Source of the DNA: Alphaproteobacteria bacterium UBA7314
GTDB taxonomy: Bacteria; Pseudomonadota; Alphaproteobacteria; MPNO01; UBA830
Assembly (NCBI GenBank): GCA_002471575.1
Contig: DKQG01000034.1
Location: forward strand, 35,651 to 99,650
Length of the DNA stretch: 64,000 nucleotides
Direction: 5' to 3'
Part shown: positions 7,881 to 16,354 of the stretch, one piece after another
How positions within the stretch are numbered: the stretch's first letter is position 1
Layout: every line of letters begins with the position of its first letter
The notes under the pieces: model-generated
What the model was told of the DNA's origin: nothing
Seen by the model: only the letters and a program-made list of their open reading frames with translations
Databases searched by the model: none
Position numbers and translations under genes: made by a program

Positions 7881-8732
7881 TCATCGCGTCGTGATGATGA
7901 TATCGACCCGGTCGGGCGGGCCGGCTTCTAATTTGTTGCCTAGCGCGCGTACATCGATGCGCGTGCTCTGGATGCCTTTTTCAATGAGCTGCGAACGGAC
8001 AGCTAATGCGCGGGAAAGCGACAGACGGCGAGCCTGACTGGGTGTCTGCGAACCGCCGCCTGCATAGGCTAACAGCTGTAAACGGAGGTTACCATTTTGC
8101 TTCATCGATTTTGCCACGCCATCGAGTTGGGTTGCCGCACCATCGCTAATAGCTGCGGACCCGCTGCTAAAACCGAGCCGGAACTGCTGACCGAGATTAA
8201 GTGCGCCTATCGGGGCTGGACGGGATGCCAGCGCAGCTGTCCGTTGTGCAGGTGGTGGCTGCGGAACCTTAACCGCCGGCTTCGGCGGGTTTAATGCCAG
8301 CGGGGGAGGCGGTGGCGGTGGTGCAACCTTCGTTGCAGCCGGCGCCGTCATCCGAGGCTTGGATGGCGGCTTCTTTGCCGCTTTCCGTTCAGCGCGGACC
8401 GCCCGTCTCTTCACCCCCGTCGGCGGTTTCAACTTAAGGGAGCCGGTCGAAGCGGATGGCGGCTGCAACTGCGGTTGTACCAACGGAGAGAATCGTGAGC
8501 GGGTTGGTTGCCGCGCATTCGGCATCAGCAGTGAACGTACTGATGGGCGCAGCAACTTGGGTACGTTCGTGGTCCCGCCGAGTTGGTCCAGAACGCTCAG
8601 ATCGACGGAAACCGCTGCCGAATTCCGCTTGCCAATGGTGGTCTGAGCGTTGGTGGCAGTTGTTCCTGTGATCGTGAGACCGACGACCATAGCTGCGACC
8701 GTCTGCGCATATCCTGAATATTTCAGAACCAT
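7881..8732 (-). CDS. secreted OmpA-like protein with Pro-rich linker
   Basis: A 283-residue protein. A signal peptide (residues about 1-30, ending TTATNAQ) is followed by a Lys/Pro/Ala-rich linker (about residues 85-170, including a run of eight or so prolines). The C-terminal OmpA-like domain (about 185-283) includes FSSGSAAISDGA, an ARRLSLSRALAVRSQLIEKG helix and the end DRVDIIIT. The LSRALAVRSQLIExG pattern matches the peptidoglycan-binding fold, although the usual NRRVE end is replaced by PDRVDI. It is the first gene of the three-gene cassette ending at 5314, with a 50-base gap to the channel gene. A periplasmic or outer-membrane partner of the channel is inferred. Confidence 0.75.
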   Translation of the reverse strand: MVLKYSGYAQTVAAMVVGLTITGTTATNAQTTIGKRNSAAVSVDLSVLDQLGGTTNVPKLLRPSVRSLLMPNARQPTRSRFSPLVQPQLQPPSASTGSLKLKPPTGVKRRAVRAERKAAKKPPSKPRMTAPAATKVAPPPPPPPLALNPPKPAVKVPQPPPAQRTAALASRPAPIGALNLGQQFRLGFSSGSAAISDGAATQLDGVAKSMKQNGNLRLQLLAYAGGGSQTPSQARRLSLSRALAVRSQLIEKGIQSTRIDVRALGNKLEAGPPDRVDIIITTR

Positions 8733-8862
8733 ATTTCCCTACCCAAACCTGTAAAGCGGATATTTATGCGGCTGCACCGCAATAGGTACCTTACCCCAGA
8801 GGCCCCGAACGGACAACCGATTAGGTCGCCTGTTAATCAGACAACCTATTGAAATATCGAGA

Positions 8863-9684
8863 TCATTCCGTAAGTTTCAATTTTTCGGTGCGGATTGAAT
8901 CCATCAGAAGTTTGCGGAGTGGGTCGTAGAGCCGCTGGTTCGTGGCAATGATCGAGTTGCCGTAAAGCATGGATGGGCGGCCGTCGATCTCGCTCACCAT
9001 GCCGCCGGCTTCACGCACGATCACGATACCGCCTGCTATATCCCAAGGCAAAAGGCCGATTTCCCAGAAACCTTCATACCGTCCCGCTGCGACATAGGCG
9101 AGGTCGAGCGCCGCCGATCCCTGACGCCTGACGCCCGCCGTCTTTTCCATTACTACGTTCAGCATCGCCATAAAGGATTTTTTGCCGATCCGGTCAGCAA
9201 AAGGAATTCCCGTAGCCAGAAGTGCATCTGACAGTGTCGCTCGTTCGGAAACACGCAAACGACGACGGTTCAGATAGGCGCCCTCATTACGCTCCGCCCA
9301 GAAAAGCTCGTCCCGGATTGGCTCGTAGACGACGCCTGCGACCAGCTCGCCGTCGCGCTCCACCCCGATGGAGATGGCAAAATGAGGGATTCCGTGAAGG
9401 AAGTTGGTGGTGCCGTCTATCGGGTCGATGATCCAGCGTTCATCGGCGTTCTCGCCTTTCACTTCGCCGCCTTCCTCCATCAGGAAACCAAAACCGGGGC
9501 GCGCCTTCGACAGTTCCTCCTGCAGGATCTGCTCGGTGCGGCGGTCGGCCTCGGTCACGAAGTCGCCGGGGCCTTTGCGCGATACCTGGAGTTGCTCGAC
9601 CTCGCCGAAGTCTCGGACCAGGCGCCGCGACGCCTTTCTGGCTGCGGCGTCCATGACATTGATAAGCGGCGTGGGCAACGACAT
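8863..9684 (-). CDS. suhB: inositol monophosphatase family protein (SuhB-like)
   Basis: A 273-residue Mg2+-dependent, Li+-sensitive phosphatase of the IMPase superfamily. Motif 1 is seen as WIIDPIDGTTNFLHGIPHFA with the metal-binding Asp residues. The upstream metal Glu lies in FLMEEGGE, and the second motif is LLPWDIAGGIVIVREAGG. It hydrolyses myo-inositol phosphates in vitro; in proteobacteria SuhB also acts in rRNA antitermination. The frame is open to 9720, but Met at 9684 (MSLPTPLINVMDAA) is the family N-terminus. It lies downstream of efp on the same strand with a palindromic repeat between them. Confidence 0.92.
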   Translation of the reverse strand: MSLPTPLINVMDAAARKASRRLVRDFGEVEQLQVSRKGPGDFVTEADRRTEQILQEELSKARPGFGFLMEEGGEVKGENADERWIIDPIDGTTNFLHGIPHFAISIGVERDGELVAGVVYEPIRDELFWAERNEGAYLNRRRLRVSERATLSDALLATGIPFADRIGKKSFMAMLNVVMEKTAGVRRQGSAALDLAYVAAGRYEGFWEIGLLPWDIAGGIVIVREAGGMVSEIDGRPSMLYGNSIIATNQRLYDPLRKLLMDSIRTEKLKLTE

Positions 9685-9753
9685 GTCGGCAACGATCTTT
9701 CGGTTGGCGTGCCGCGCCACACCGGCGCGGAGTTTAAGTTACAAATTGCGGTA

Positions 9754-9823
9754 CCAGCCCTCTCCCCCTCCCGGCCACCCATAAGGATGATCCCGTGGGT
9801 GACCGGGAGGGGGAGAGGGCTGG
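9754..9823. repeat. dispersed palindromic repeat, copy 1
   Basis: A perfect 21-base inverted repeat (9754-9774 against 9803-9823, arms starting CCAGCCCTCTCCCCC). The stem continues inward over six of the next seven positions (CCACCCA with TGGGTGA), giving a near-continuous 28-pair stem over a short loop. It lies between efp and suhB. A related, less perfect copy occurs at 52559-52645, so this is a REP-like repeat family rather than a single terminator. Confidence 0.85.
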
Positions 9824-9850
9824 CGCGAGTCCGCGCAAGCGGATCACAAA

Positions 9851-10417
9851 CTAGTCTTTGGCGCGCTCGACGTAGGACGCGTCTTCGGTATTTACAACGA
9901 TCCGCGTGCCCGCCTCGATATGTGGCGGGACCATGACCCGGACATCGTTTTCGACCACCGACGGCTTGTAGGACGACGACGCGGTCTGACCTTTGACGAC
10001 CGGATCGGCTTCGATAACCTCGACCGTTACATGCTGCGGCAGGCGGACGCCTGCAATGGCACCGTCAATCAGTTCCGCGGTCACGACCATGCCGTCCTGC
10101 AGGAATGCGGCGGAGTCGCCGATCCCGTCCCGGTCGACGGTGAACTGTTCGTATGATTCGCTGTCCATGAACGTGATCTGATCGCCATCGGAATAGAGAT
10201 ATGTCGCATCTTTTTCTTCCACCATCAGTTTCTCGACGGTTTCGGAGGTGCGGAAACGTTCGTTGGTCTTGTTCCCCGATTTCACATCGCGCATCTCGAC
10301 CTGGATAAACGCGTTGCCCTTCCCGGGCAGCAGCATCTCTGTTTTCAGCACTGTCCACTGCTTGTCGGCATGCTCGATCACGTTGCCGGGCCGAATGGTG
10401 TTTGCCTGGATTTTCAT
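9851..10417 (-). CDS. efp: translation elongation factor P
   Basis: A 188-residue three-domain EF-P, which rescues ribosomes stalled at polyproline. The modification loop reads LLPGKGNAF with the acceptor Lys at residue 33 (equivalent to Lys34 of E. coli). The family C-terminal segment (PPHIEAGTRIVVNTEDASYV) is intact. The loop with Lys rather than Arg calls for (R)-beta-lysylation, and both enzymes, EpmB and EpmA, are encoded directly next to it. Length is standard. Local demand for EF-P is plausible, since TolA and the OmpA-like protein contain polyproline runs. Confidence 0.97.
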   Translation of the reverse strand: MKIQANTIRPGNVIEHADKQWTVLKTEMLLPGKGNAFIQVEMRDVKSGNKTNERFRTSETVEKLMVEEKDATYLYSDGDQITFMDSESYEQFTVDRDGIGDSAAFLQDGMVVTAELIDGAIAGVRLPQHVTVEVIEADPVVKGQTASSSYKPSVVENDVRVMVPPHIEAGTRIVVNTEDASYVERAKD

Positions 10418-10505
10418 CCTGAATTTCCGTTGTTTGATTAGTCCCGATAAGGGGGGCGGAACCTATCAGCTTGGCCCGATTTGCGCAATTGAGGACCGCG
10501 CCTGT

Positions 10506-11558
10506 TTAGAAGTCACGGAATTCGTGCGGGTTACCGTGGAAATCGACCAGACTCCAGTACTTTTCGCCGTCTGATTTTTCCGCTTTTACCGCTTTTACCT
10601 TTCCATGCCCGCCCGGAATGTCGACCACATAGGTCGGCTGACATAGGCCCGAAATTCGGCCGCGTAGCGCGTCGACCAGTGTGCGCCCCTCATCGAGCGT
10701 CAGACGGAATCGCGCCGTCCCGCGGGCGCGATCGGGATGGTGCAGGTAATAGGGCTTCACCTTTAGGGCGATCAGCCGGCGGAACAGACAAGTCAGCGTG
10801 TCAACGTCGTCGTTCACCCCTTTCAACAGTACCGATTGGGACAGCAGCGGGATGCCGCCGCGGGTAAGGCGGTCGCAGGCTGCGGCAACCTCGTCGGTCA
10901 GTTCGCGGACGTGGTTGGCATGCAGAACCATCCAGACCGGCAGGCCGCACTGCAGCGCGTCGACCAGCTTGCCGGTCACCCGGCCGGGCAGGGCGACTGG
11001 CACGCGGGTGTGGATGCGCAAGTTGTTCAGATGAGGTATTTCGGCGAGACGCTTTAACAGTGCGCCGAGATTCGTGTCGGAGAGCGAAAGCGGGTCGCCC
11101 CCGGTCAGGATGACTTCGCGGATATCTTCGTGCGCAGTAATATAGGAGATCGCGCGATCGACGTCTTCGGCTGTTGGCGCATCGGCGTCGCGCCCGACGC
11201 GGTCGCGGCGGAAGCAATAGCGGCAATACACCGGACAGCACAGCGTCGGCATCAGCAATACCCGGTCGGGATAACGATGCACCAGGCCGGGTACCGGGGA
11301 ATGAGCGCCATCGCCGATCGGGTCTTCGAGCTCTCCGTCAGATGTTTCCAGTTCCGCTGCGTCCGGCACGAACTGCCGCGCAATAGGATCTTCCGGATCA
11401 TTCGGATCTATCAGCGCGGCCAGCCCCGACGGAATCGCGATGCTGTATCGCTCACCGATGCGGTCGGCGGTCTGGTCGGCGTCGCCGTCGATCAGGCCGG
11501 CATCGACAAGGTGTCGGCCAGTGCGCAGGACCACGGGTGAGGAAAGTGTATCGGGCAA
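10506..11558 (-). CDS. epmB: EF-P (S)-lysine 2,3-aminomutase EpmB
   Basis: A 350-residue radical SAM, PLP-dependent aminomutase. It converts L-alpha-lysine to (R)-beta-lysine for EF-P modification. The Fe-S motif CPVYCRYC (Cx3Cx2C) lies near residue 107. It is followed by ILTGGDPLSL, and by the C-terminal VDIPGGHGKVK segment that holds the PLP lysine in this family. The length (about 350) fits EpmB rather than the longer fermentative lysine 2,3-aminomutases. It lies 88 bases upstream of efp on the same strand and is divergent from epmA (37 bases between starts), which makes the pathway assignment strong. Confidence 0.92.
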   Translation of the reverse strand: MPDTLSSPVVLRTGRHLVDAGLIDGDADQTADRIGERYSIAIPSGLAALIDPNDPEDPIARQFVPDAAELETSDGELEDPIGDGAHSPVPGLVHRYPDRVLLMPTLCCPVYCRYCFRRDRVGRDADAPTAEDVDRAISYITAHEDIREVILTGGDPLSLSDTNLGALLKRLAEIPHLNNLRIHTRVPVALPGRVTGKLVDALQCGLPVWMVLHANHVRELTDEVAAACDRLTRGGIPLLSQSVLLKGVNDDVDTLTCLFRRLIALKVKPYYLHHPDRARGTARFRLTLDEGRTLVDALRGRISGLCQPTYVVDIPGGHGKVKAVKAEKSDGEKYWSLVDFHGNPHEFRDF

Positions 11559-11595
11559 GGTGACGGTCTCCGTTCAATTGGGCATTATCGCAACC

Positions 11596-12660
11596 ATGCC
11601 GCAGAACGAAACCCCGCAAAACAGCGATGCCGCATGGTGGCACTCGGAGAGATTCGAGGATCGTGCTGATTTCCTCGTACGTCGTGCCGATATGGTCAAG
11701 TCGGTCCGCGAGTTCTTCGACCGAAACGGCTATGTCGAGGTGGAGACCCCGTCGCTGCAGATCTCCCCGGGAATGGAGCCGCATCTGTCGCCGTTCCAAA
11801 TCTCGTCCCTCGATCCGCAGGGCGGTCGACGGCAGATGTATCTCCACGCCTCGCCCGAATTCGCGATGAAAAAACTGTTGGCCGCCGGGATGCAGCGCAT
11901 CTTCCAGTTGGCCCGTGTCTTCCGTGACGGCGAGCGGTCGGCAAAGCACCATCCCGAATTCACCATGCTGGAATGGTATCGCGTCGGCGCAGACTGGCGC
12001 GCTCTCGCCGACGAGACGGCGGAATTCGTGCGGGCTGTCTGCGGGCCGGTGGCGCGGTTCGGCGATCATGATTGCAATGTCGGCGCACCCTGGGAGTTTT
12101 TGTCCGTTGCAGAGGCGGTGGAGCGCAGCACCGGTATCGATCTGCTGTCGACCGCACCCGATCCGATGAACCCTGATACGGATGCGCTGCGGTTCGCGGC
12201 GGACGGAATCGGCGTCCGCACGGATGACGGGGACACCTGGGAAGACATCTTCTTTCGGATATTTATGGAACGTATCGAACCCGGACTCGGCGTCGAGGTG
12301 CCCACTGTGCTGCATTCCTACCCAGCCTCGATGGCGGCGCTGGCACGGCTGTCGCCGGACGATCAGCGCGTCTCGGACCGGTTCGAGATTTTCATCTGCG
12401 GGCTGGAACTGGCCAACGGATACGGCGAACTGACCGACGCCGACGAACAGCGCGCCCGGTTTGCCGTGATGACCGAACAGCGAATCGCGGCGGGCCGGGA
12501 ACCCGTGCCGGTCGACGAGGATTTTCTTGCAGCGCTTGAAGCGGGTATTCCCGATTGCGCCGGAATTGCCCTTGGTTTCGACCGCCTTGTCATGCTGGCG
12601 ACGGGGGCAAAAGACATAGATAACGTGTTGTGGGCGCCGGTCCCGGACCCACTAGGGTAA
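11596..12660 (+). CDS. epmA: EF-P lysine lysyltransferase EpmA
   Basis: A 354-residue truncated class II lysyl-tRNA synthetase paralog that attaches beta-lysine to EF-P. Class II motifs are visible: VETPSLQISPGMEPHLSPF, then MYLHASPEFAMKKLLAAGMQ, then IFQLARVFRDGE with HHPEFTMLEWYR. Near the C-terminus are LELANGYGEL and GIALGFDRLVMLATG. The anticodon-binding domain of LysS is missing, as expected of EpmA/GenX. The frame is open back to 11440; ATG 11596 is chosen because it avoids overlap with the divergent epmB and gives the family length. Confidence 0.93.
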   Translation: MPQNETPQNSDAAWWHSERFEDRADFLVRRADMVKSVREFFDRNGYVEVETPSLQISPGMEPHLSPFQISSLDPQGGRRQMYLHASPEFAMKKLLAAGMQRIFQLARVFRDGERSAKHHPEFTMLEWYRVGADWRALADETAEFVRAVCGPVARFGDHDCNVGAPWEFLSVAEAVERSTGIDLLSTAPDPMNPDTDALRFAADGIGVRTDDGDTWEDIFFRIFMERIEPGLGVEVPTVLHSYPASMAALARLSPDDQRVSDRFEIFICGLELANGYGELTDADEQRARFAVMTEQRIAAGREPVPVDEDFLAALEAGIPDCAGIALGFDRLVMLATGAKDIDNVLWAPVPDPLG

Positions 12661-12661
12661 T

Positions 12662-13687
12662 TCAGGCAACGGCGGGCTGATCGCGCAGGGCGGGTATCAC
12701 CTGTTCGCCGAACAGGCGGACCGAGCGCTGTGTTTCCTCGGCTGACAGATCTCCGAACGCGATCTGGCTGACCAGATAGCTGGCCGTCGCGGTGGCCATC
12801 CGCTCGCCAAGGAACGAGCTGACCTGGTCCGGAGTCCCGGCAACAGCGCGGCCCTGTTCCGCCATTCCGTCGAAATCCGACGGCCGCTGATGCTTCGGGA
12901 TCGCCATATCGTGCCGGCGGAAAAGCCAGTTGAAACTGTCATGCCACACCGCGTAGGCGCGGGAAGCGGTCGCCCGGGCGCGGGCCTCGTCTTCGTCGAC
13001 GTGGACGAACATACCGAGACCTATCAGCGGCACATCGTCCAGTGATCCATGCTCGTCCATCCACACGTCACGGAAAGTATCTGCGAAATCACGGGTTTCC
13101 TCGGCAGTATCGAGGCTGACAATATTGCTGCCCATGCGCGCAGCGCGAGTGGCGCTGTCGGTCGAATGCGCGCCGTACCACAACGGCGGGTGCGGCTTTT
13201 GGTAAGGTTCCACGAGCAGGGGTACTTCGTCGACTTCGTTGAAGGTGCCTTTCCCGTCGAAACTGTCACCAGCTAGGGCGGCGAGGATTCGGTCGAGGTT
13301 TTTTCGATAGATCTGCTCGGCCTCGGCATGATCATTGCCGAAATATGCTGCCTCGATCGGCGAGGCTCCCCGGCCGAACCCGATATCGAGCCGGCCCTTG
13401 CTGATCTGATCGACCATGCAAATTTCCTGTACCAGCCGGAACGGATGATAAAGCGGCAGGGCGAACACCAACGGTCCAAACCGCAACCGTGAGGTGCTCC
13501 GTGCGACGGCCGACAGGTAGACCGTCGGGGACGGCGCCATCCCCAGCGGCGTCGAATGGTGCTCCGCGACGTGTTAACCGCGAAATCCGTATTCATCCAG
13601 TAGGCGCACCAGTTCGAGGCGATCCTCGTAGTACTGGTGCAACGGTGTGCCGTTGGCGTCTAAGTGATCGAATACGCCGAATTCCAT
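12662..13687 (-). pseudogene. LLM class flavin-dependent monooxygenase, interrupted by ochre at codon 38
   Basis: A bacterial-luciferase-like (LLM) oxidoreductase. From ATG 13687 the reading is MEFGVFDHLDANGTPLHQYY and continues to GFRG, then TAA (13576-13574), then HVAEHHSTPLGMAPSPTVYL and on to the normal end at 12662. The GFRGYHVAEHHST motif is conserved, so the TAA replaces a Tyr codon by one base (TAC to TAA). The rest, with GRLDIGFGRGASPIEAAYFG and PLLVEPYQKPHPPLWYG, is intact for about 290 codons. A shortened product from Met 13540 could be made but would lack the first beta-strand of the TIM barrel. It is convergent with epmA, one base apart. Sequencing error is the main alternative. 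Confidence 0.85.
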
Positions 13688-13696
13688 GCTGTCCTC

Positions 13697-14278
13697 TCAG
13701 TCTTCGCAGCCGGCCAAGTCCGAACGTTTTTTTTGAAAGCCACTTTCGAAATGTCCGCGGCCCTCGAGGTCGCCCTGTTCGAATATCCAGTTGTACCCGC
13801 GAGGAGGGTTTGACAGGATTTCCCAGCAATTATCATCCATGTCCCAGAACTTGAAGCTGTAGGTGCCATGCTGCTCGAGCGGGCGGCTAATGTAGGTCAG
13901 TCCCCATATTTCCGCCTCTGCGACAGCGGTTTCATGTGCGCTGTCGACGTCTTCGACCGTCTCGACGTCGAGGCCGATATGATAATAGCGCGGCATCTTA
14001 TCCTTGTTTTTGACTTGGACGACGGCATAGACATGTTCTGTGCCAAGCCTGATCATCCGAGAAATCGGGCTAGTCTGCGTTGTCTCGATGCCGAGGAATA
14101 CTTCGTAGAAGCGCCCCGATTTTTGCAGGTTGTGGCACTCCAGCGTCCCGTGCGACAGGAACCGCGTCGGAATGGCGGGAGTCGGAGAACTCAGTTTCGT
14201 GGTACATGACCGGTTTCCATCTTGCGAGTGGGTCAACAACCGATTAGGCCCGATAACTTTGGGATGCGTCAATCTCAA
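13697..14278 (-). CDS. VOC (glyoxalase/bleomycin resistance fold) protein, start unclear
   Basis: A vicinal-oxygen-chelate fold protein, with FLSHGTLECHNLQKSGRFYE, MIRLGTEHVYAVVQV, and YSFKFWDMDDNCWEILSNPP near the end. No ATG precedes the conserved start (AIPTRFLSHGTLEC); the only upstream start in frame is TTG at 14278 with an unconvincing leader. In the neighbouring frame an ATG begins METGHVPRN and runs into a stop where the conserved frame begins. A single missing base around 14190 would join the two, so a frameshifted N-terminus is possible. It lies just upstream of the broken LLM gene on the same strand. Substrate is unknown. Confidence 0.65.
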   Translation of the reverse strand: MRLTHPKVIGPNRLLTHSQDGNRSCTTKLSSPTPAIPTRFLSHGTLECHNLQKSGRFYEVFLGIETTQTSPISRMIRLGTEHVYAVVQVKNKDKMPRYYHIGLDVETVEDVDSAHETAVAEAEIWGLTYISRPLEQHGTYSFKFWDMDDNCWEILSNPPRGYNWIFEQGDLEGRGHFESGFQKKRSDLAGCED

Positions 14279-14397
14279 GTCGACGGCGCGATTGCCGCAT
14301 TACCGGGCCGGTTCGGTCGGTTTCGTCGCCCCGAAATTCGCACGTGCGCGGCTTTCTCCATGCCGTCGGTCAACCGCAACACCGACAAGCGCGGCGC

Positions 14398-14511
14398 CTA
14401 CTTTTTTATCGGGTTTGCCTCGATGACCTCGTCCAGCTCCTTCCACGCCGTTTCGGACGGGTTGTCGGCAGCTAAGCGGGCGGGGCGGCAGCAGTACAGA
14501 TACCAATCCAA
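14398..14511 (-). other. short ORF, possible 3' remnant of a lost gene
   Basis: A 37-codon frame from TTG 14511 to TAG 14398. Its end, LAADNPSETAWKELDEVIEA followed by NPIKK, looks like genuine helical protein, while the first dozen residues (WYLYCCRPAR) do not. It lies between thiE and the VOC gene. It could be the tail of a degraded helical protein or a very small gene. No family assignment is possible. Confidence 0.25.
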
Positions 14512-14590
14512 TGGCGTAAGACAGAAAAAGGGCGATCAGGTGTTTCCTCGGAAACCTCTGATTGTGGATCGGAGTTTTCAGATGGCGGAG

Positions 14591-15229
14591 TTAGCCCCGT
14601 GTCTTCTCGTTAAAAGCCCTCACCGCTGCGGCGGGCCCGTCATCATAGTTCCAGACACCGCCGCCGACGGCCAAGAAATCGGCGCCCGCATCGATCACCT
14701 TGTCGCAATTATCGACCGTAATGCCGCCGATGGCGACGCACGGCACGGTCATCATTTCCTGCCACCACGACAGAATATTTGTGTCAGCCGGGGTCGTGAT
14801 CTGCTTGGTCGTGGATGGAAAGAAGGCGCCGAAGGCGACGTAATCCGCCCCGGCGTCCCCGGCTTCAAAAGCCAGTTCGCGCGACGCCTTGCAGGTAACG
14901 CCGACGATGGCGTCGTCGCCAATCTGTCGCCGGGCCTCCGCATAGGGTGTGTCGTCCTGCCCGACATGAACGCCGTCGCATCCCAGTTCTGCAGCAAGAT
15001 CGGCCCGGTCGTTCATGATGAAAGCAACATCACGATCCTGTGCCACCGGGCACAGAATTTCCGTGGCCCGGCGAAGATCGTCATCGGAAATCCCTTTAAG
15101 CCGGAGCTGAATGCAGGCGACATCCCCGCCATCCAGCGCCGCCGCCAATGTTTCGGCGAATGCTTCCGCACCGCCCGAGCCAAAAGCCGGCGGTGAAATC
15201 AGGTAAAGCTGGGTGGTCTCGGCGCGAAT
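14591..15229 (-). CDS. thiE: thiamine phosphate synthase
   Basis: A TIM-barrel enzyme of about 212 residues that couples hydroxymethylpyrimidine diphosphate with thiazole phosphate to give thiamine phosphate. The phosphate- and metal-binding segments are clear: [35 protein letters not shown] with QDD, and [10 protein letters not shown] near the C-terminus. The frame is open far upstream through fba. No ATG, GTG or TTG lies at the expected start, but ATT at 15229 is placed eight bases after GCGGAGGA, a strong Shine-Dalgarno sequence, so an ATT start is proposed. It follows fba by 17 bases. ThiD is encoded separately at 33852. Confidence 0.85.
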   Translation of the reverse strand: MRAETTQLYLISPPAFGSGGAEAFAETLAAALDGGDVACIQLRLKGISDDDLRRATEILCPVAQDRDVAFIMNDRADLAAELGCDGVHVGQDDTPYAEARRQIGDDAIVGVTCKASRELAFEAGDAGADYVAFGAFFPSTTKQITTPADTNILSWWQEMMTVPCVAIGGITVDNCDKVIDAGADFLAVGGGVWNYDDGPAAAVRAFNEKTRG

Positions 15230-15246
15230 GCGGCGTGTCCTCCGCT

Positions 15247-16167
15247 TCAGGCCTTGTTCTGATAAATCTTGATGATGTGATCGAGCATCGCGAGCGCTTC
15301 TTCCTTGGGGCGCTGGAAGGTGTTGCGGCCGATGATGGACCCGTTGCCGCCACCGTCGCGGATGGCGGTGACTTCCTTGTAGATGCCGTCGAGATCCTTG
15401 GCTTCTCCGCCCGAGAAAACGACGATACGCTTGCCGTTGAAGCAGGATTGCACGACGTGTTCTATCCGCTGCGTCAACATGCTCACCGGGATGCTCTGGG
15501 CGTCGTAAACTTTTTTCGCCTGGTCGAGGAACATGGCGTCGGTCGGCGGCTTCACCTTGATGATATGCGCCCCCATCAGTGCGGCCATGTGTGCGGCATA
15601 GGCGCAGACATCCATGGCAGTTTCGCCTTCCTTGGTGACCGTGCCGCCGCGCGGATAGGACCAGACGACCACGGCGAGACCCACTGATTTTGCTTCCTCC
15701 GACAGTTCGCGGATCTCTTCCATCAGCTCGAACTGGTACTCGGAGCCGGGATAAATCGTGAACCCGATGGCCGAGCAGCCAAGCCGCAATGCATCGTCGA
15801 CCGAGCCGGTCACGGCTTGGTCTTTTTCCGTCGCCAACGAATTCGCCGAATTGCATTTGAGGATGGTCGGGATCGCGCCGGCAAAACTGTCGGCCCCTGC
15901 CTCGATCATGCCGAGCGGAGCGGCGTAGGCCGAGAGGCCCGCATCGACTGCCAGCTGGAAATGATAATGCGGATCATAGCCCGCGGGATTGGGTGCGAAG
16001 CTCCGTGCCGGTCCGTGCTCGAAACCCTGATCGACGGGCAAGATCACAAGCTTGCCGGTGCCGCCAAGCTTTCCGTGCATCAGGATGCGGGCCAGGTTAC
16101 CCTTGGTCCCAGGATTATCGCTTTCGTACCCGGCGAGAATTTTCTTCACTTTTTGGCTGACACGCAT
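15247..16167 (-). CDS. fbaB: fructose-bisphosphate aldolase class I (DhnA type)
   Basis: A 306-residue archaeal/DhnA-type class I aldolase that cleaves fructose 1,6-bisphosphate in glycolysis and gluconeogenesis. Recognisable features are [20 protein letters not shown] at about residues 40-60, the [18 protein letters not shown] segment, and the Schiff-base lysine region [13 protein letters not shown]. The phosphate-binding end is VFSGGEAKD and [10 protein letters not shown]. Length is standard and the ATG is unambiguous. It probably heads a minus-strand unit with thiE. Confidence 0.93.
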   Translation of the reverse strand: MRVSQKVKKILAGYESDNPGTKGNLARILMHGKLGGTGKLVILPVDQGFEHGPARSFAPNPAGYDPHYHFQLAVDAGLSAYAAPLGMIEAGADSFAGAIPTILKCNSANSLATEKDQAVTGSVDDALRLGCSAIGFTIYPGSEYQFELMEEIRELSEEAKSVGLAVVVWSYPRGGTVTKEGETAMDVCAYAAHMAALMGAHIIKVKPPTDAMFLDQAKKVYDAQSIPVSMLTQRIEHVVQSCFNGKRIVVFSGGEAKDLDGIYKEVTAIRDGGGNGSIIGRNTFQRPKEEALAMLDHIIKIYQNKA

Positions 16168-16354
16168 CGTTTGATCCTTCCGTTAACTGACGCTTCTGAA
16201 TACTCCAAAGGCTACCAGAGTTCAATCGGCCAGACATCAGTTTTTCCCGGAAAACCGGGCTTCTTAGGCTGTTCTGGGGCATGGTGATTCGGGCATGCCG
16301 GAGCTCTTTGGCCATCGTCTAGCCGCAGGTTGACGCCGCTTTCGCGGACATCGT

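Noticed and set aside
16225..16262. CCCGGaaaaCCGGG hairpin as a terminator
   Set aside because: The stem is followed by a T-run on neither strand, and it lies between divergent genes where no terminator is needed.
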